64,000 bases of DNA from Desulfosporosinus youngiae DSM 17734 (GCF_000244895.1 NZ_CM001441.1:4988198-5052197), one strand, 5' to 3'; counted from the first letter of the stretch, positions 51,888 to 61,192 are shown. Program-made: numbers and translations. Notes: generated from the letters alone by a model not told the origin.

Positions 51888-52298
51888 TTACCTTATACGT
51901 TTTAAACGCCTTAACCAGTTTTTCAACCCATAAATACTTAAAACAATTGCCATGTAAATTGCAAATGCGACCAGGAAACCCCAAAGACCTTCCACAATAT
52001 CTTGGAATTCCATATTGCCGCGCCCTGTTACTTTTTGTCCAATTTCAATAGCGAAAACAAAAACAACCAGAACCGTAAACGTGTAGATAAAGGAAATCGC
52101 CGTAAGGCTATGGCGAGCCAGAAACTTAAATAATTTGTGTACAACGATGAAAAGGAGAATTCCTATAAACCCTATAACCAGGAAATGGAGCTGTTTATCA
52201 TTCAAGTTCAGCCCCATTAACTTTGTCAGCAAGATTAAGTTATCGTGGAAATAGTTGATAATCTGAGTTATATATTTCAACACACTAATCAATATCAT
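51888..52298 (-). CDS. Small polytopic membrane protein, VanZ-like
   Basis: 136 residues with a short amphipathic start and three clear membrane segments (LHFLVIGFIGILLFIVVHKL, SFIYTFTVLVVFVFAIEIG and GLWGFLVAFAIYMAIVLSIYG). The DKQLHF motif before the first and ...AIEIGQ...FQDIVEG before the last fit the loose VanZ-like pattern. The function is unknown. The ATG at 52296-52298 follows an A-rich stretch with the SD GGAG. It lies alone between rplU and a plus-strand gene. Confidence 0.65.
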   Translation of the reverse strand: MILISVLKYITQIINYFHDNLILLTKLMGLNLNDKQLHFLVIGFIGILLFIVVHKLFKFLARHSLTAISFIYTFTVLVVFVFAIEIGQKVTGRGNMEFQDIVEGLWGFLVAFAIYMAIVLSIYGLKNWLRRLKRIR

Positions 52299-52495
52299 TT
52301 TCCTCCAAGCTACATAACAACAATCACTGCGTCGTGCCAGTCACGACATTGAGTCTCCTGCCTACGCTAATTAGGTCATTTTTCTCATTATACCATTTAT
52401 TGGACATCAGGTCATTTTATAACCTTAGTTATTTTTAAGAAGAAAAGCAGGATTTTAATCGATAATTCGAGAAAGTAAAACCAGAAAGGAGGTCC

Positions 52496-54424
52496 ATGAT
52501 TTTGACCATAAAAATGAAAGAGCAGTTTAAAGATTTCTTGTTAGCCCTTTTGCTTATTACGCTTATAGTCTTAGCCTACACACCTATAGCTGCAGCTTCT
52601 ACATCGACCGGACGAATTGCAGGCTACGACCGCTATGAAACTGCCGTTACTATTAGTCAAAGGGGCTGGCCTGATGGAGCAGATTCAGCAATTCTTGCCA
52701 ACGGAGACGACTTTCCGGATGCTTTAAGCGCTGGACCATTAGCTCAAAAATTCAATGCCCCGATATTGTTGACCAATCCTTATATGTTAGATACTAACAC
52801 GGCCGCTGAGTTGAAACGCCTGAACGTAAAAAAAGTTTACATAATTGGCGGGAATGCGGTTGTCTCTAACAGTGTAGAACGTCAACTTTCCTTGATGAAG
52901 ATCTCCGCTATTCGAATAGCCGGACAGGATCGTTATGAAACATCATTAAAAGTAGCTCAGGAAGTCGGCGTGAATCAAGGAGTTTTCGTAACCAACGGTT
53001 TGAATTTTGCGGACGCCTTGTCCATAGGTCCCATTGCAGCATCTCTAAAGATGCCGATCGTACTAGTCCCTCCAGATGATCTAACTCCTGCACAAAAGAC
53101 CTTTTTAGACAAGACTAAAATCCCTTCCAGTGTCATTGTCTCAGGATATTATGATCTGAGTGAGAACGTAATCAGCCAGTTTCCTGGTCACGAACTGATT
53201 TACGGTGCTGACCCTTATGATCGCAATATTAAACTGATTAAACGATTTGCAGATAGTCTAAACCTGGATACTGTTTACATTGCAACAGGCAGGTCTTTTC
53301 CAGATGCACTTGCCGCCTCTGCTTTAGCCCAGAAGAAACAAAACGCTATTATCTTGCTCGATGGTAATACAATCCCCTATTCAAGCCATTCGTTCATCCA
53401 GTCTAAGCTTATTTCGAAGCTCAACATTCTCGGCGGCACAGCGGTTATCAGCAGTTCGACTGAATCGACACTCGCCGGACTTCCGGCCGAAATCAAGTCA
53501 ATTGACGATGTTTCTGACAGTGTTCAGGAACAGCAGAAATACGAACCTCCCAAAGCCGTAACAGCGACAAGAACAGACGGAATAAAAGAGGAAGTGCCTG
53601 TGACCTGGAGTCTGTCCTCAGTTCAAACTCTAAAGTCCGGAACCTATAGATTTGAAGGTACCGTAAATAATTATAGTAACCCCGTTTATTTAAAATTAAC
53701 AATCCATCCAAAAGTCTTGAAAGTAGAGACTATTTCCGCCGAAATCATTCTTGGGGATTCCTATAGTTTTCCCGACAAGATATCAGTAACTATGAGTGAT
53801 AATACGACAGAAACATTCCCTGTAACTTGGAGCAGTAATATCGTCCCCTTGAATAAGGCAGGCAGTTACACCTTTCAAGGAACCATTGAAGACTTGTCAC
53901 AAAAAGTTAGTTTAACCCTCAAAGTTTCAGAAGATGCTAAAATCACTTTCACTGATCCTGAGTTTAAAGATGCAGTGAGACGTAGATTGCGCAAAAGCAG
54001 GAGCGAGTCAATTTATAAAAGTGATGTTATAAATATCACTACCTTGAATGTACGAAACGATAACATCACTGATTTAACCGGCTTGGAGTATTTTGTGAAT
54101 TTGAAAACCCTTGATGTCGGCAATAATGAACTCACGAGGATCACTGCACTAAGCAAACTAAAAAACTTAAAGACCCTAAAAATTAATAATAATGGTCTTA
54201 AGGATATTAGTGCCATCAAAGATTTAACATCGCTTACCTATCTTGATATTTCCGATAATTACATTACGAACTTTACGCCCTTAAAAAACCTCACCAATTT
54301 AACCACACTTTATTTGGATGATAACGAACCCGACCCCTATGACGAGAATTATACTCCCGATTATAGTCCAATCCGATCCTATTATAAAAACATTGACCGG
54401 CGCAATAGAGATTTCAGTTTATAG
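52496..54424 (+). CDS. Secreted cell-wall-binding protein: CWB2 repeats, Ig-like domains and leucine-rich repeats
   Basis: 642 residues. A signal peptide (membrane segment about 13-32, then AAAST) is followed by three CWB2 repeats (RIAGYDRYETAVTI, RIAGQDRYETSLKV, a diverged third near 245), two bacterial Ig-like domains (VPVTWSLSSVQTLKSGTYRFEG and FPVTWSSNIVPLNKAGSYTFQG, about 345-490) and leucine-rich repeats to the end (LKTLDVGNNELTRI, LKTLKINNNGLKDI, LTYLDISDNYITNF). Probably wall-anchored by CWB2, it displays the LRRs for adhesion. Its plus strand is opposite to most neighbours. The ATG is 3 nt after GGAGG; a TTG at 52502 has better spacing. Confidence 0.9.
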   Translation: MILTIKMKEQFKDFLLALLLITLIVLAYTPIAAASTSTGRIAGYDRYETAVTISQRGWPDGADSAILANGDDFPDALSAGPLAQKFNAPILLTNPYMLDTNTAAELKRLNVKKVYIIGGNAVVSNSVERQLSLMKISAIRIAGQDRYETSLKVAQEVGVNQGVFVTNGLNFADALSIGPIAASLKMPIVLVPPDDLTPAQKTFLDKTKIPSSVIVSGYYDLSENVISQFPGHELIYGADPYDRNIKLIKRFADSLNLDTVYIATGRSFPDALAASALAQKKQNAIILLDGNTIPYSSHSFIQSKLISKLNILGGTAVISSSTESTLAGLPAEIKSIDDVSDSVQEQQKYEPPKAVTATRTDGIKEEVPVTWSLSSVQTLKSGTYRFEGTVNNYSNPVYLKLTIHPKVLKVETISAEIILGDSYSFPDKISVTMSDNTTETFPVTWSSNIVPLNKAGSYTFQGTIEDLSQKVSLTLKVSEDAKITFTDPEFKDAVRRRLRKSRSESIYKSDVINITTLNVRNDNITDLTGLEYFVNLKTLDVGNNELTRITALSKLKNLKTLKINNNGLKDISAIKDLTSLTYLDISDNYITNFTPLKNLTNLTTLYLDDNEPDPYDENYTPDYSPIRSYYKNIDRRNRDFSL

Positions 54425-54530
54425 TCAGCATTCTCACTGCAAAACCTTCCGATAATATGCAAGCTCAGTTCGAACAGTGTAAACTAAATACTACACGACC
54501 TTGGTTCCCCTTTGTAAATTCCTATCTCTA

Positions 54531-54569
54531 AAAAAGATCCCAGTCACATATGTGGCGGGGATCTTTTTG
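54531..54569. terminator. Bidirectional terminator between the CWB2-LRR gene and the Uma2 gene
   Basis: The stem AAAAAAGATCCC / GGGGATCTTTTT, with A and T runs on both sides, ends 7 bp from the minus-strand Uma2 stop and 145 bp past the plus-strand gene. It serves convergent genes. Confidence 0.9.
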
Positions 54570-54575
54570 GTCTTT

Positions 54576-55151
54576 TTAGATCTTATCAAAGACCGGCTTT
54601 AAATCTACCATAAAACCAGGGATAACAGACACTTCCACCTTATCTGTTTCAGTGTAAACTTCCGGTCTTCCATATCTATTATTTGGCAGTAAGGTGAAGA
54701 CACTAATAAACTTACCTTCCGGTTCAACAATCCAGTACTCTTTAACTCCAACTTTTTCGTATCTATTAAATTTCCAAACTTTGTCACTTCTTGCTGTCGA
54801 AGGAGCAGAAATTTCTATCACTAGCATGGGAGTACCATAGTACCCTGTTCCTTTTAGTCCTGTTTTATCACAAATAACTATAATATCAGGCTGAACAACA
54901 AATGTGGTTTCTTCATCCCTTTCGTTGGTTTCCGGCAGTCTTAGATCGAAGGGGGAAGCAAACACCTGACAAGGGTTATCGTTAAGATAATTATTGAACT
55001 GGGTCAAAAGCTCCCTTGATATCGCTTGATGTTGCCAGGTTGGTGCAGCCTGCATAATAGGCACTCCATCGATAATCTCCCAGTGTTCGTTTTCCGGCCA
55101 GGTTAAATAATCGGAGAAAGTATACTTTTTATTTTTATGCTGTAAGGGCAT
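54576..55151 (-). CDS. Uma2-family (DUF820) putative endonuclease
   Basis: About 191 residues. The Uma2 fold resembles PD-(D/E)XK nucleases, and its acidic and lysine positions are visible in VVQPDIIVICD, VIEISAPSTARSDKVWKF and EKVGVKEYWIVEPE. Family members are numerous in cyanobacteria and scattered elsewhere; their biological role is unsettled, with mobile-element origin suspected. I prefer the ATG at 55149-55151 behind GGAGG; the ATG at 55193 lacks an SD. It is a single gene without a partner. Confidence 0.88.
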   Translation of the reverse strand: MPLQHKNKKYTFSDYLTWPENEHWEIIDGVPIMQAAPTWQHQAISRELLTQFNNYLNDNPCQVFASPFDLRLPETNERDEETTFVVQPDIIVICDKTGLKGTGYYGTPMLVIEISAPSTARSDKVWKFNRYEKVGVKEYWIVEPEGKFISVFTLLPNNRYGRPEVYTETDKVEVSVIPGFMVDLKPVFDKI

Positions 55152-55308
55152 ATTCCCCCCCTCCTCTAAACAGATTTTCCCCATCGTATTCAAGCTGTAT
55201 ACTATTATACCATTTTATGGACATTTAGCGCTACCGTTTCTAATTGCCAAATATGATTACTATCAGAAGTCATTAAGTGCTTTTTCAGGTTCTAAAAAAC
55301 CATTGTCT

Positions 55309-56490
55309 TTACACTATGCCATCCTTATGCAGTTGCTCAATTTGCGCTGTACTATACCCAATACTCGCTAATATCTCATCCGTATTCTCTCCAATTCCGG
55401 CAAACACCATTTTAGCTTCACCCGGGGTCTCAGAAAGCTTGATGGGAACTCCGGTGCAAACCAGGTCTTTCCCTGATCCCTGGAAATTCGTCAAAGTATG
55501 AACCATATCCCGAGCCAAAACCTGTGGATGTTTGACCATTTCATCGAGCGAAAGAACCGGTGTAAAGCATAGGTCTGAATCCGAGAAAAACTCAACCCAT
55601 TCATCTCGGGTCTTGGAAAGCATAATCTTTCTGATGGAATCTTGGAGATATTCCTGATGAGGTATATCTATATGGAGAGGAATATACTCATCCACTCCCA
55701 GCTTCCTACAAAAGCTGGCCCAGAATTTATCCTCTACAGCAGCCAAACTGACATGCCTGCCATCTTTGCACTCGTAAATATTGTATGCAGCGTAACCACC
55801 CGTTAACATTTCACCACCGCGTTTGGGCAGGGTGCCATCTCCCCCAGACCATTCGCCAATGGTATAAGAAAGCAGACTAAGAGCTCCATCCATCATAGCC
55901 ACATCACAAAGCTGGCCTTCACCCGTTTTTTCACGTGCAGCCAGGGCAAGCAAAATAGCGATCACGGAATACATGCTGCCTCCGGCAGTATCTGCAATCT
56001 GGACACCGCTCATAGCAGGGGGGCCGTCTTTGGTCCCCATTAATTCAGTCACACCAGCAATATTAAGATAGTTAAGATCGTGACCGGCCGCATCACGCAT
56101 CGGTCCAGTCAAACCGTAACCCGTGATGATGCAATAAATGATTCTCGGATTAATCTCTTTTAAGACTTCATATCCCAGGCCAAGTTTGTTCATGACATCG
56201 GGTCGGAACTGATCAACCACGATGTCAGCATCAGCAACCAGCTTCTTGAAAATCTCTTTACCTTCCGGTTTTTTTAAATCCAGCCCCATGCTTCTCTTAT
56301 TGCGATTTACGGTATAGAAAAGAGCACTGGTGTCCTTGATCATAGGTTCTAAATATCGCCCTAATTCACCCTTACGATCCTCGATCTTAATAACCTCCGC
56401 CCCAAAATCCCCCAGTATCTGTGTTGCCAGAGGACCGGGTAAATATCTCGATAGATCAAGGACTTTAAGACCTTCTAACGGTAAACTCAT
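55309..56490 (-). CDS. CaiB/BaiF family (type III CoA-transferase or acyl-CoA racemase)
   Basis: 393 residues. It begins MSLPLEGLKVLDLSRYLPGP, with the CoA-binding region EVIKIED, NRNKRSMGLDLK and AGHDLNYLNIAG. The His in GHDLNY and the Asp in IADTAGGSM match the His/Asp pair of alpha-methylacyl-CoA racemase, while CoA-transferases carry the catalytic Asp nearby, so both activities remain possible. The ATG follows AAGGAGTGA. It lies downstream of the GctAB-type CoA-transferase genes, separated by a repeated hairpin, which suggests a separate or partly attenuated transcript. Confidence 0.88.
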   Translation of the reverse strand: MSLPLEGLKVLDLSRYLPGPLATQILGDFGAEVIKIEDRKGELGRYLEPMIKDTSALFYTVNRNKRSMGLDLKKPEGKEIFKKLVADADIVVDQFRPDVMNKLGLGYEVLKEINPRIIYCIITGYGLTGPMRDAAGHDLNYLNIAGVTELMGTKDGPPAMSGVQIADTAGGSMYSVIAILLALAAREKTGEGQLCDVAMMDGALSLLSYTIGEWSGGDGTLPKRGGEMLTGGYAAYNIYECKDGRHVSLAAVEDKFWASFCRKLGVDEYIPLHIDIPHQEYLQDSIRKIMLSKTRDEWVEFFSDSDLCFTPVLSLDEMVKHPQVLARDMVHTLTNFQGSGKDLVCTGVPIKLSETPGEAKMVFAGIGENTDEILASIGYSTAQIEQLHKDGIV

Positions 56491-56561
56491 AACTTCACTC
56501 CTTCCTATGTAAATTTTACCATAGTGAGCTATCTTTGAAATAGTTTTGTTCAGGATAACGC

Positions 56562-56603
56562 AAGGACGGTTCCCGGTACCTTGGCAGGCCGAGAACCGTC
56601 CTT
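56562..56603 (-). terminator. Hairpin after the CoA-transferase gene, repeated GGACGGTT family
   Basis: Arms AAGGACGGTTC (56562-56572) and GAACCGTCCTT (56593-56603) are perfect, with an additional CGG/CCG. It lies between the CoA-transferase B gene and the CaiB-family gene. The T-tract is weak (CCTTGCG). The arms equal those of the hairpin at 19797. Confidence 0.65.
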
Positions 56604-56659
56604 TGCAGACCGTTCATCATGTTAGTGGTGCAAAGATCCGCCATTCTTGTCACCGCACA

Positions 56660-57469
56660 CTACTTCATGATAATTCCTTCCGGATCAATAACATTATAGA
56701 GCAGATCCAACTCCTCATAGGTAGGAGTCAAAGTTTCACCTTGACACTTTGAAATATTCAGTTTAAAACTGCAGTTTTCCCGGCAATCTTCTGCCGTAAA
56801 GCCCGGGTGAACCGTATCAAGATACATTTCCCCGTTTTCATCAAAACGATAGACCCCCATATCGGAAATAACGGCAGCGGGTCCGCCATTGAAAGCTGGT
56901 CCGTAGACTTCCTGTTTAGAACGCCATTCTCTGTTCGGACCATAGGGGAATCTCCAGCCGGGTGAGGTTATATAGCTGACCTGTTCCACAAAACGGCGTT
57001 TTTGCCCTAATTGCGGCATGATCAAAACACTTCTTTTAGCCAGGGAGTGGATATCGTTGTTGCCGCCGCTGCCAGTGAGTCGTTTACCCGTGGGACCGCC
57101 CATAAAAGTGGTGTTTACGTTCCCATAAAGATCAACTTCGGCCCCCCCCAAATAAGCCAGGTCAACAATGCCGGATTGCAGTTGGCCGAACACATCGTTC
57201 AGACCATCCGCCACCGCCGCTTGATAACTGCAGCGGGCATCCGCTACGGAAGTCGGCAGGTCGATGGGGCGCCCGTCAATGGAGCCCGCTTCATAAATAC
57301 AGACAGCCGTGGGAGCTTGGGTTTTCTGAGCAACCATAATCGCCAACATCGGTAAACCCGTTCCGGCGAAGACAACTTCGCCGTCTTTCACTTCCCGGGC
57401 AGCGGCACAAGCCAAGAGGTCCATTGGCTTAAATTCACCGGGTTTGGAATGTCCTTTTTTGCTATCCAT
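56660..57469 (-). CDS. CoA-transferase beta subunit (GctB-like, class I)
   Basis: 269 residues. The active-site glutamate is probably Glu60 in AVCIYEAGSIDG, aligning with Glu54 of glutaconate CoA-transferase GctB. EVDLYGNVNTTFMGG and SGGNNDIHSLAKRSV are family segments. Class I enzymes move CoA between acetyl-CoA and another acid via a glutamyl-CoA intermediate. The ATG overlaps the alpha-subunit stop (TAATG). Substrate could be glutaconate, 3-oxoadipate or another dicarboxylate or oxoacid; sequence alone does not decide. Confidence 0.9.
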   Translation of the reverse strand: MDSKKGHSKPGEFKPMDLLACAAAREVKDGEVVFAGTGLPMLAIMVAQKTQAPTAVCIYEAGSIDGRPIDLPTSVADARCSYQAAVADGLNDVFGQLQSGIVDLAYLGGAEVDLYGNVNTTFMGGPTGKRLTGSGGNNDIHSLAKRSVLIMPQLGQKRRFVEQVSYITSPGWRFPYGPNREWRSKQEVYGPAFNGGPAAVISDMGVYRFDENGEMYLDTVHPGFTAEDCRENCSFKLNISKCQGETLTPTYEELDLLYNVIDPEGIIMK

Positions 57470-58443
57470 TATCTTGACCCCCTTTTCATTGTTTTTGAAT
57501 AGCCTAAAGCAGGATCAGCAACCAGAGTTTGCAAGCGCTCTTTTCCTAATTTATCGAGATACTCCTGGTAGTCTTTAACTCCGTAAATCCATTCATCGGC
57601 CCACTGATCGAACCCTTCCTGAGTACGGGTAGATTTGAAGAAATTGGCGATAAATTCCCCGTCTGGTTCATGCACCCCGTACAAGCCTGTGGGATGAGCA
57701 CCCCAAGGTAACTCGACGATATAATCCACTAAGTAACCACCCAGCATATTGCGAGTCGGATGCTCACGCAGCGAGTCCTCGGAAACAATCTTTTCCGCAA
57801 TGATAATATTATGCTTAGAAGCCTTAATGACTTCCTGATCACTGAATCTTAAACCCTCGACTCTTACCGTTCCTTCTGTGCCCACCGTTTGCACATGAGT
57901 GATACACCAGTCCGGATTAGCCGCCGGAATTAAGATAATCTCGGAATCCGTGAAAGGTTCTTTGTAGGCAATATGCTTATGCTTACCGATATGGGGGTTG
58001 GATCCGTCGCGGAGACCGGCTTTACCCAGCATATCGTTATCCGGATTCAGTACATCGCTTCCCATAGCGGAATAAGTCGGCATAAAAGGCAGCCCCTTGG
58101 AACCGGCCACAAAGCGATTTAAGACTTGGATATGTGACCAGTCCTCATACAGGATTTCGCCCTTTTCAATCCGGCGGGCCAAGTTACCGCCAAGCTTGCC
58201 GTAAAGTTCGTGTCCACACCAGCTGGATTCCCAGATTCCTACGCAGCCGGCACCCACGAGCATATCATCATGGGTTCCGCCATTCACCTCGACAAGATGG
58301 AGATTACGTTTTTTCTGCCGAATCAGCTCATAAATCGCTGCCATAGGACGACGCCAAACGGTAAAACCTCCGAATGTCAACATATCGCCATCCTTGATCT
58401 GCCCTATCGCTTCCGTGAGACTAACTTTTTTTGGCCTGGCCAT
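57469..58443 (-). CDS. CoA-transferase alpha subunit (GctA-like, class I)
   Basis: About 324 residues. The glycine-rich GDMLTFGGFTVWRRPMAAIYE motif near the N-terminus and PTYSAMGSDVLNPDNDM and LIPAANPDWCITHVQTVG further along follow GctA. It pairs with the beta subunit to form a heterotetramer or larger. I prefer the ATG at 58441-58443, which has GGGAGG eight nt upstream; the ATG at 58461 precedes that SD. It is separated from acyl-CoA dehydrogenase by two hairpins. Confidence 0.9.
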   Translation of the reverse strand: MARPKKVSLTEAIGQIKDGDMLTFGGFTVWRRPMAAIYELIRQKKRNLHLVEVNGGTHDDMLVGAGCVGIWESSWCGHELYGKLGGNLARRIEKGEILYEDWSHIQVLNRFVAGSKGLPFMPTYSAMGSDVLNPDNDMLGKAGLRDGSNPHIGKHKHIAYKEPFTDSEIILIPAANPDWCITHVQTVGTEGTVRVEGLRFSDQEVIKASKHNIIIAEKIVSEDSLREHPTRNMLGGYLVDYIVELPWGAHPTGLYGVHEPDGEFIANFFKSTRTQEGFDQWADEWIYGVKDYQEYLDKLGKERLQTLVADPALGYSKTMKRGSR

Positions 58444-58499
58444 TGTACAAACCTCCCTCATTCATAATTAAACACCTTTGCCAATTGGAACATTTGGGT

Positions 58500-58580
58500 G
58501 GCGAAGGGGGGATCTCCCTTCGCCTGAAGTCGGTAATTAAGGGATTGGCTTTTTACAAAAAATCCTCTACTGGAGGCTTT
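58500..58580 (-). terminator. Two hairpins between the acyl-CoA dehydrogenase and CoA-transferase genes
   Basis: A short stem (CCTC/GAGG within AAAGCCTCCAGTAGAGG, complement of about 58556-58578) is followed by TTTTTTG on the minus strand, an intrinsic terminator for the dehydrogenase gene. A second, perfect stem GGCGAAGGG / CCCTTCGCC lies at 58500-58524. Thiolase-dehydrogenase and the CoA-transferase genes may therefore be separate units or attenuated. Confidence 0.65.
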
Positions 58581-58623
58581 TGTAACCACAGTTTAGATGT
58601 TCGGCTAAGACTGAACGGGTTGA

Positions 58624-59772
58624 CTAGAAACGACCAATGACTTCACGACCAATGATCATGCGCTGAATTTGATTCGAACCTTCGTAGATTTGGGTGATTT
58701 TAGCATCTCTCATCATACGTTCAACTGGGTATTCCGAGCAGTAACCATATCCGCCCATCAACTGTACGCAATTGGTCGTGACTTCCATGGCAACATCCGT
58801 AGCGAAGTACTTGGCCATTGAGGCTTCTTTGTTATGGGGCATTTTGTTATCTTTAAGCCAGGCGGCTCTATAAATCAGCATCTGGGCGGCTTCTATCTTG
58901 GTGGCCATCTCTGCGATCATAAACTGAACCCCTTGATTGGCTGCCAAAGGTTTATCGAATTGCTTTCTTTCTTTAATGTAATTAGTGGTATACTCCAAAG
59001 CACCTTCCGCAATTCCCAGCCCCTGAGCACCAATTGTGATCCGACCGCCAGCCAGCAGCCCCATCGCAACGGCAAAACCATTGTTTATTTCTCCTAAGAC
59101 ATTTTCTTTGGGAACTTTAACATTTTCAAAATAAAGCTCACAAGTCGGGTCGGCGTGCATACCCATTTTTTCGACAGGTTTGCTGATCGTGAACCCAGGG
59201 GTGTCCTTTTCAATGATTAAACAGGTAATCCCTTTCCCTTTAGGCTGAGTCGAATCTGTCTTAACAAAGGTGCAATAGGTAGTTGCGTGTCCGCCGTTGG
59301 TAATAAATATTTTGCTGCCGTTCACCAGGAAATGGTCTCCCATATCTTCGGCTTTGCATTTCAGGGCAGCAGCGTCAGATCCGGCGTTTGGCTCGGTCAA
59401 GGCATAGGCACCAATAATCTCACCAATGGACAATCTCTTAAGATATTTATCTTTCAAATACTGACTGCCATAAAGGTAAATACTCATGCAGCCTAATCCC
59501 GTATGAACACTCGTAACAACAGCTGTCGAGGCACAGGCTTTTGCCAACTCCTCAATGATAATCGCAAAGTCCAGGTAAGTGCCGCCTCCACCGCCCCATT
59601 CTTCCGGAACAGGATACCCGGTCAGGCCAAGTTCTCTCATCTTATTCCAGGTATCCACAGGAAACTCATGGCTTTTATCCAGTTTTTCTGCTAAAGGTGC
59701 CACTTGATTTTTAGCAAATTTCCTGACCATATCTCTAACCATCAAGGTTTCGTTACTTAATTGAAAATCCAA
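58624..59772 (-). CDS. Acyl-CoA dehydrogenase
   Basis: 382 residues, the normal family length. It begins MDFQLSNETLMVRDMVRKF, with YALTEPNAGSDAAALKCKAE (FAD/substrate region), FITNGGHATTYCTFVKTD, and the C-terminal MGGYGYCSEYPVERMMRDAK with the catalytic Glu in the IYEGSNQIQRMIIGR segment. It oxidises a short acyl-CoA to the enoyl-CoA and passes electrons to electron-transferring flavoprotein (etfAB is not in the window). I take the TTG at 59770-59772, behind AGGAGTGA; the frame extending to 59916 is not coding. It is downstream of thiolase in the same direction. Confidence 0.93.
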   Translation of the reverse strand: MDFQLSNETLMVRDMVRKFAKNQVAPLAEKLDKSHEFPVDTWNKMRELGLTGYPVPEEWGGGGGTYLDFAIIIEELAKACASTAVVTSVHTGLGCMSIYLYGSQYLKDKYLKRLSIGEIIGAYALTEPNAGSDAAALKCKAEDMGDHFLVNGSKIFITNGGHATTYCTFVKTDSTQPKGKGITCLIIEKDTPGFTISKPVEKMGMHADPTCELYFENVKVPKENVLGEINNGFAVAMGLLAGGRITIGAQGLGIAEGALEYTTNYIKERKQFDKPLAANQGVQFMIAEMATKIEAAQMLIYRAAWLKDNKMPHNKEASMAKYFATDVAMEVTTNCVQLMGGYGYCSEYPVERMMRDAKITQIYEGSNQIQRMIIGREVIGRF

Positions 59773-59833
59773 TATACTCACTCCTATTGTTTTTATTGAA
59801 AAACGCATATATGATTTCGTGGTCGGTTTTGGG

Positions 59834-61192
59834 TTAGTCGGCATCGACACGAATAAGCATCGCATCGCCCTGAGCATGGCCGGCACAAATTCCGCAGACA
59901 CCATAACCGCCGCCACGGCGTTTTAATTCATACGCCAGAGTCATCACAATTCTCGCTCCGCTTGCCCCGATGGGATGACCATAAGCAACAGCGCCGCCAT
60001 TGACATTGACCCTTTCAAACATCTGCTCTTTAGTCATACCTAGAATGCTGCGAGCACTTACAAGGGCAACAGCTGCAAACGCTTCGTTAATCTCAATGAG
60101 CTTGATATCATCCAACGTCAGATTGTTCTGTTCCAGTACTTTCTTAATAGAAAGACCGGGAACTGTCGCAATATCCTTCGTAGGTTGGGATACTTCCGCA
60201 TAGTCCACAATCGTGAAAAGAGGTTTTATCCCCAGTTCATCTGCCTTAGCACGACTCATAAGTAAACAAACATCACCGCCGTCATTGGTACCGGGTGCAT
60301 TACCGGCGGTAACACTGCCGGGTTTTCCGGTGACAGCACTAACATGGTCGAATACCGGACCAAGCTTGGCCAGACCTTCCATCGTGGAATTAGCCCTCGG
60401 TCCTTCATCCTTTTCCATGACTTCTTTGCCTTTTTTAATAGCTATCGGAAAGATTTCATCATCAAGTTTCCCCGCAGCCATAGCCTCTGAGGCTGCAAGC
60501 TGGGAGTGTAGTGCCCATTCATCCTGTTCTTCGCGGCTATAACCGAACTCATCCGCGACTTCAGACCCATGAATGGCCATATGACGATTATAGATAGCAT
60601 CCCAAAGCCCATCTTTCACCATCAAGTCCTCACAGTTGGCATTGAGGAAACCCATTTTCTTTCCGCGTCTCATATCCGGAAGGGCAAAGGGGATATTGCT
60701 CATGCTCTCTTGACCGCCGGCAATCACGATCTCTGCTCTCCCCAAGGCGATCATCTGTGCACCCAGATCAATCGTTTTAACCCCGGAGGAGCAAACCTTA
60801 TTGACTGTAATGGAAGGTACATGTTCAGGAAGCCCTGCCAGGAGAGTAGCCTGACGGCTCGGCACTTGACCACTGCCGGCTTGTACTACGTGCCCCATGA
60901 TGACATAGTCGACATCGCCAGGAGCTACTTTCCCTTCCGTTCTGCGAATAACTTCCTTAATAGCTAAAGCTCCTAATTGAGCAGCATCATACTCTACTAA
61001 CGCGCCAAGAGATTTACCATAGGGAGTTCTGCAGGCCTCTACGCAAACGACCTCCCGTTGTTTAGCGTATGTGTTGCCGATTTTCCTGCCCATGGTTGAG
61101 TAATCAGGCTTTCTTTCGCCATAAGCGGCAATCTTGGCACCCTTGTAATAGGTTTTTCTTGTCAGTTCAAGCTTCTGAGTTACTTTAGACAT
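59834..61192 (-). CDS. Acetyl-CoA acetyltransferase (thiolase) with N-terminal extension
   Basis: 452 residues, about 50 longer than typical thiolases because of an N-terminal extension (MSKVTQKLELTRKTYYKG onward). That start is supported by the strong SD AAGGAGGA. Catalytic residues appear in VNKVCSSGVKTI (acylated Cys), NVNGGAVAYGHPIGASGA (His) and GICAGHAQGD (second Cys). It cleaves or condenses acetoacetyl-CoA or a homologous 3-oxoacyl-CoA. It is transcribed from a sigma-54 promoter at 61308. Confidence 0.93.
   Translation of the reverse strand: MSKVTQKLELTRKTYYKGAKIAAYGERKPDYSTMGRKIGNTYAKQREVVCVEACRTPYGKSLGALVEYDAAQLGALAIKEVIRRTEGKVAPGDVDYVIMGHVVQAGSGQVPSRQATLLAGLPEHVPSITVNKVCSSGVKTIDLGAQMIALGRAEIVIAGGQESMSNIPFALPDMRRGKKMGFLNANCEDLMVKDGLWDAIYNRHMAIHGSEVADEFGYSREEQDEWALHSQLAASEAMAAGKLDDEIFPIAIKKGKEVMEKDEGPRANSTMEGLAKLGPVFDHVSAVTGKPGSVTAGNAPGTNDGGDVCLLMSRAKADELGIKPLFTIVDYAEVSQPTKDIATVPGLSIKKVLEQNNLTLDDIKLIEINEAFAAVALVSARSILGMTKEQMFERVNVNGGAVAYGHPIGASGARIVMTLAYELKRRGGGYGVCGICAGHAQGDAMLIRVDAD

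Noticed and set aside
58624-59916. Acyl-CoA dehydrogenase starting at 59916
   Set aside because: This adds 48 residues with no family match, overlaps the thiolase gene and ignores the AGGAGTGA SD that precedes the TTG at 59772.
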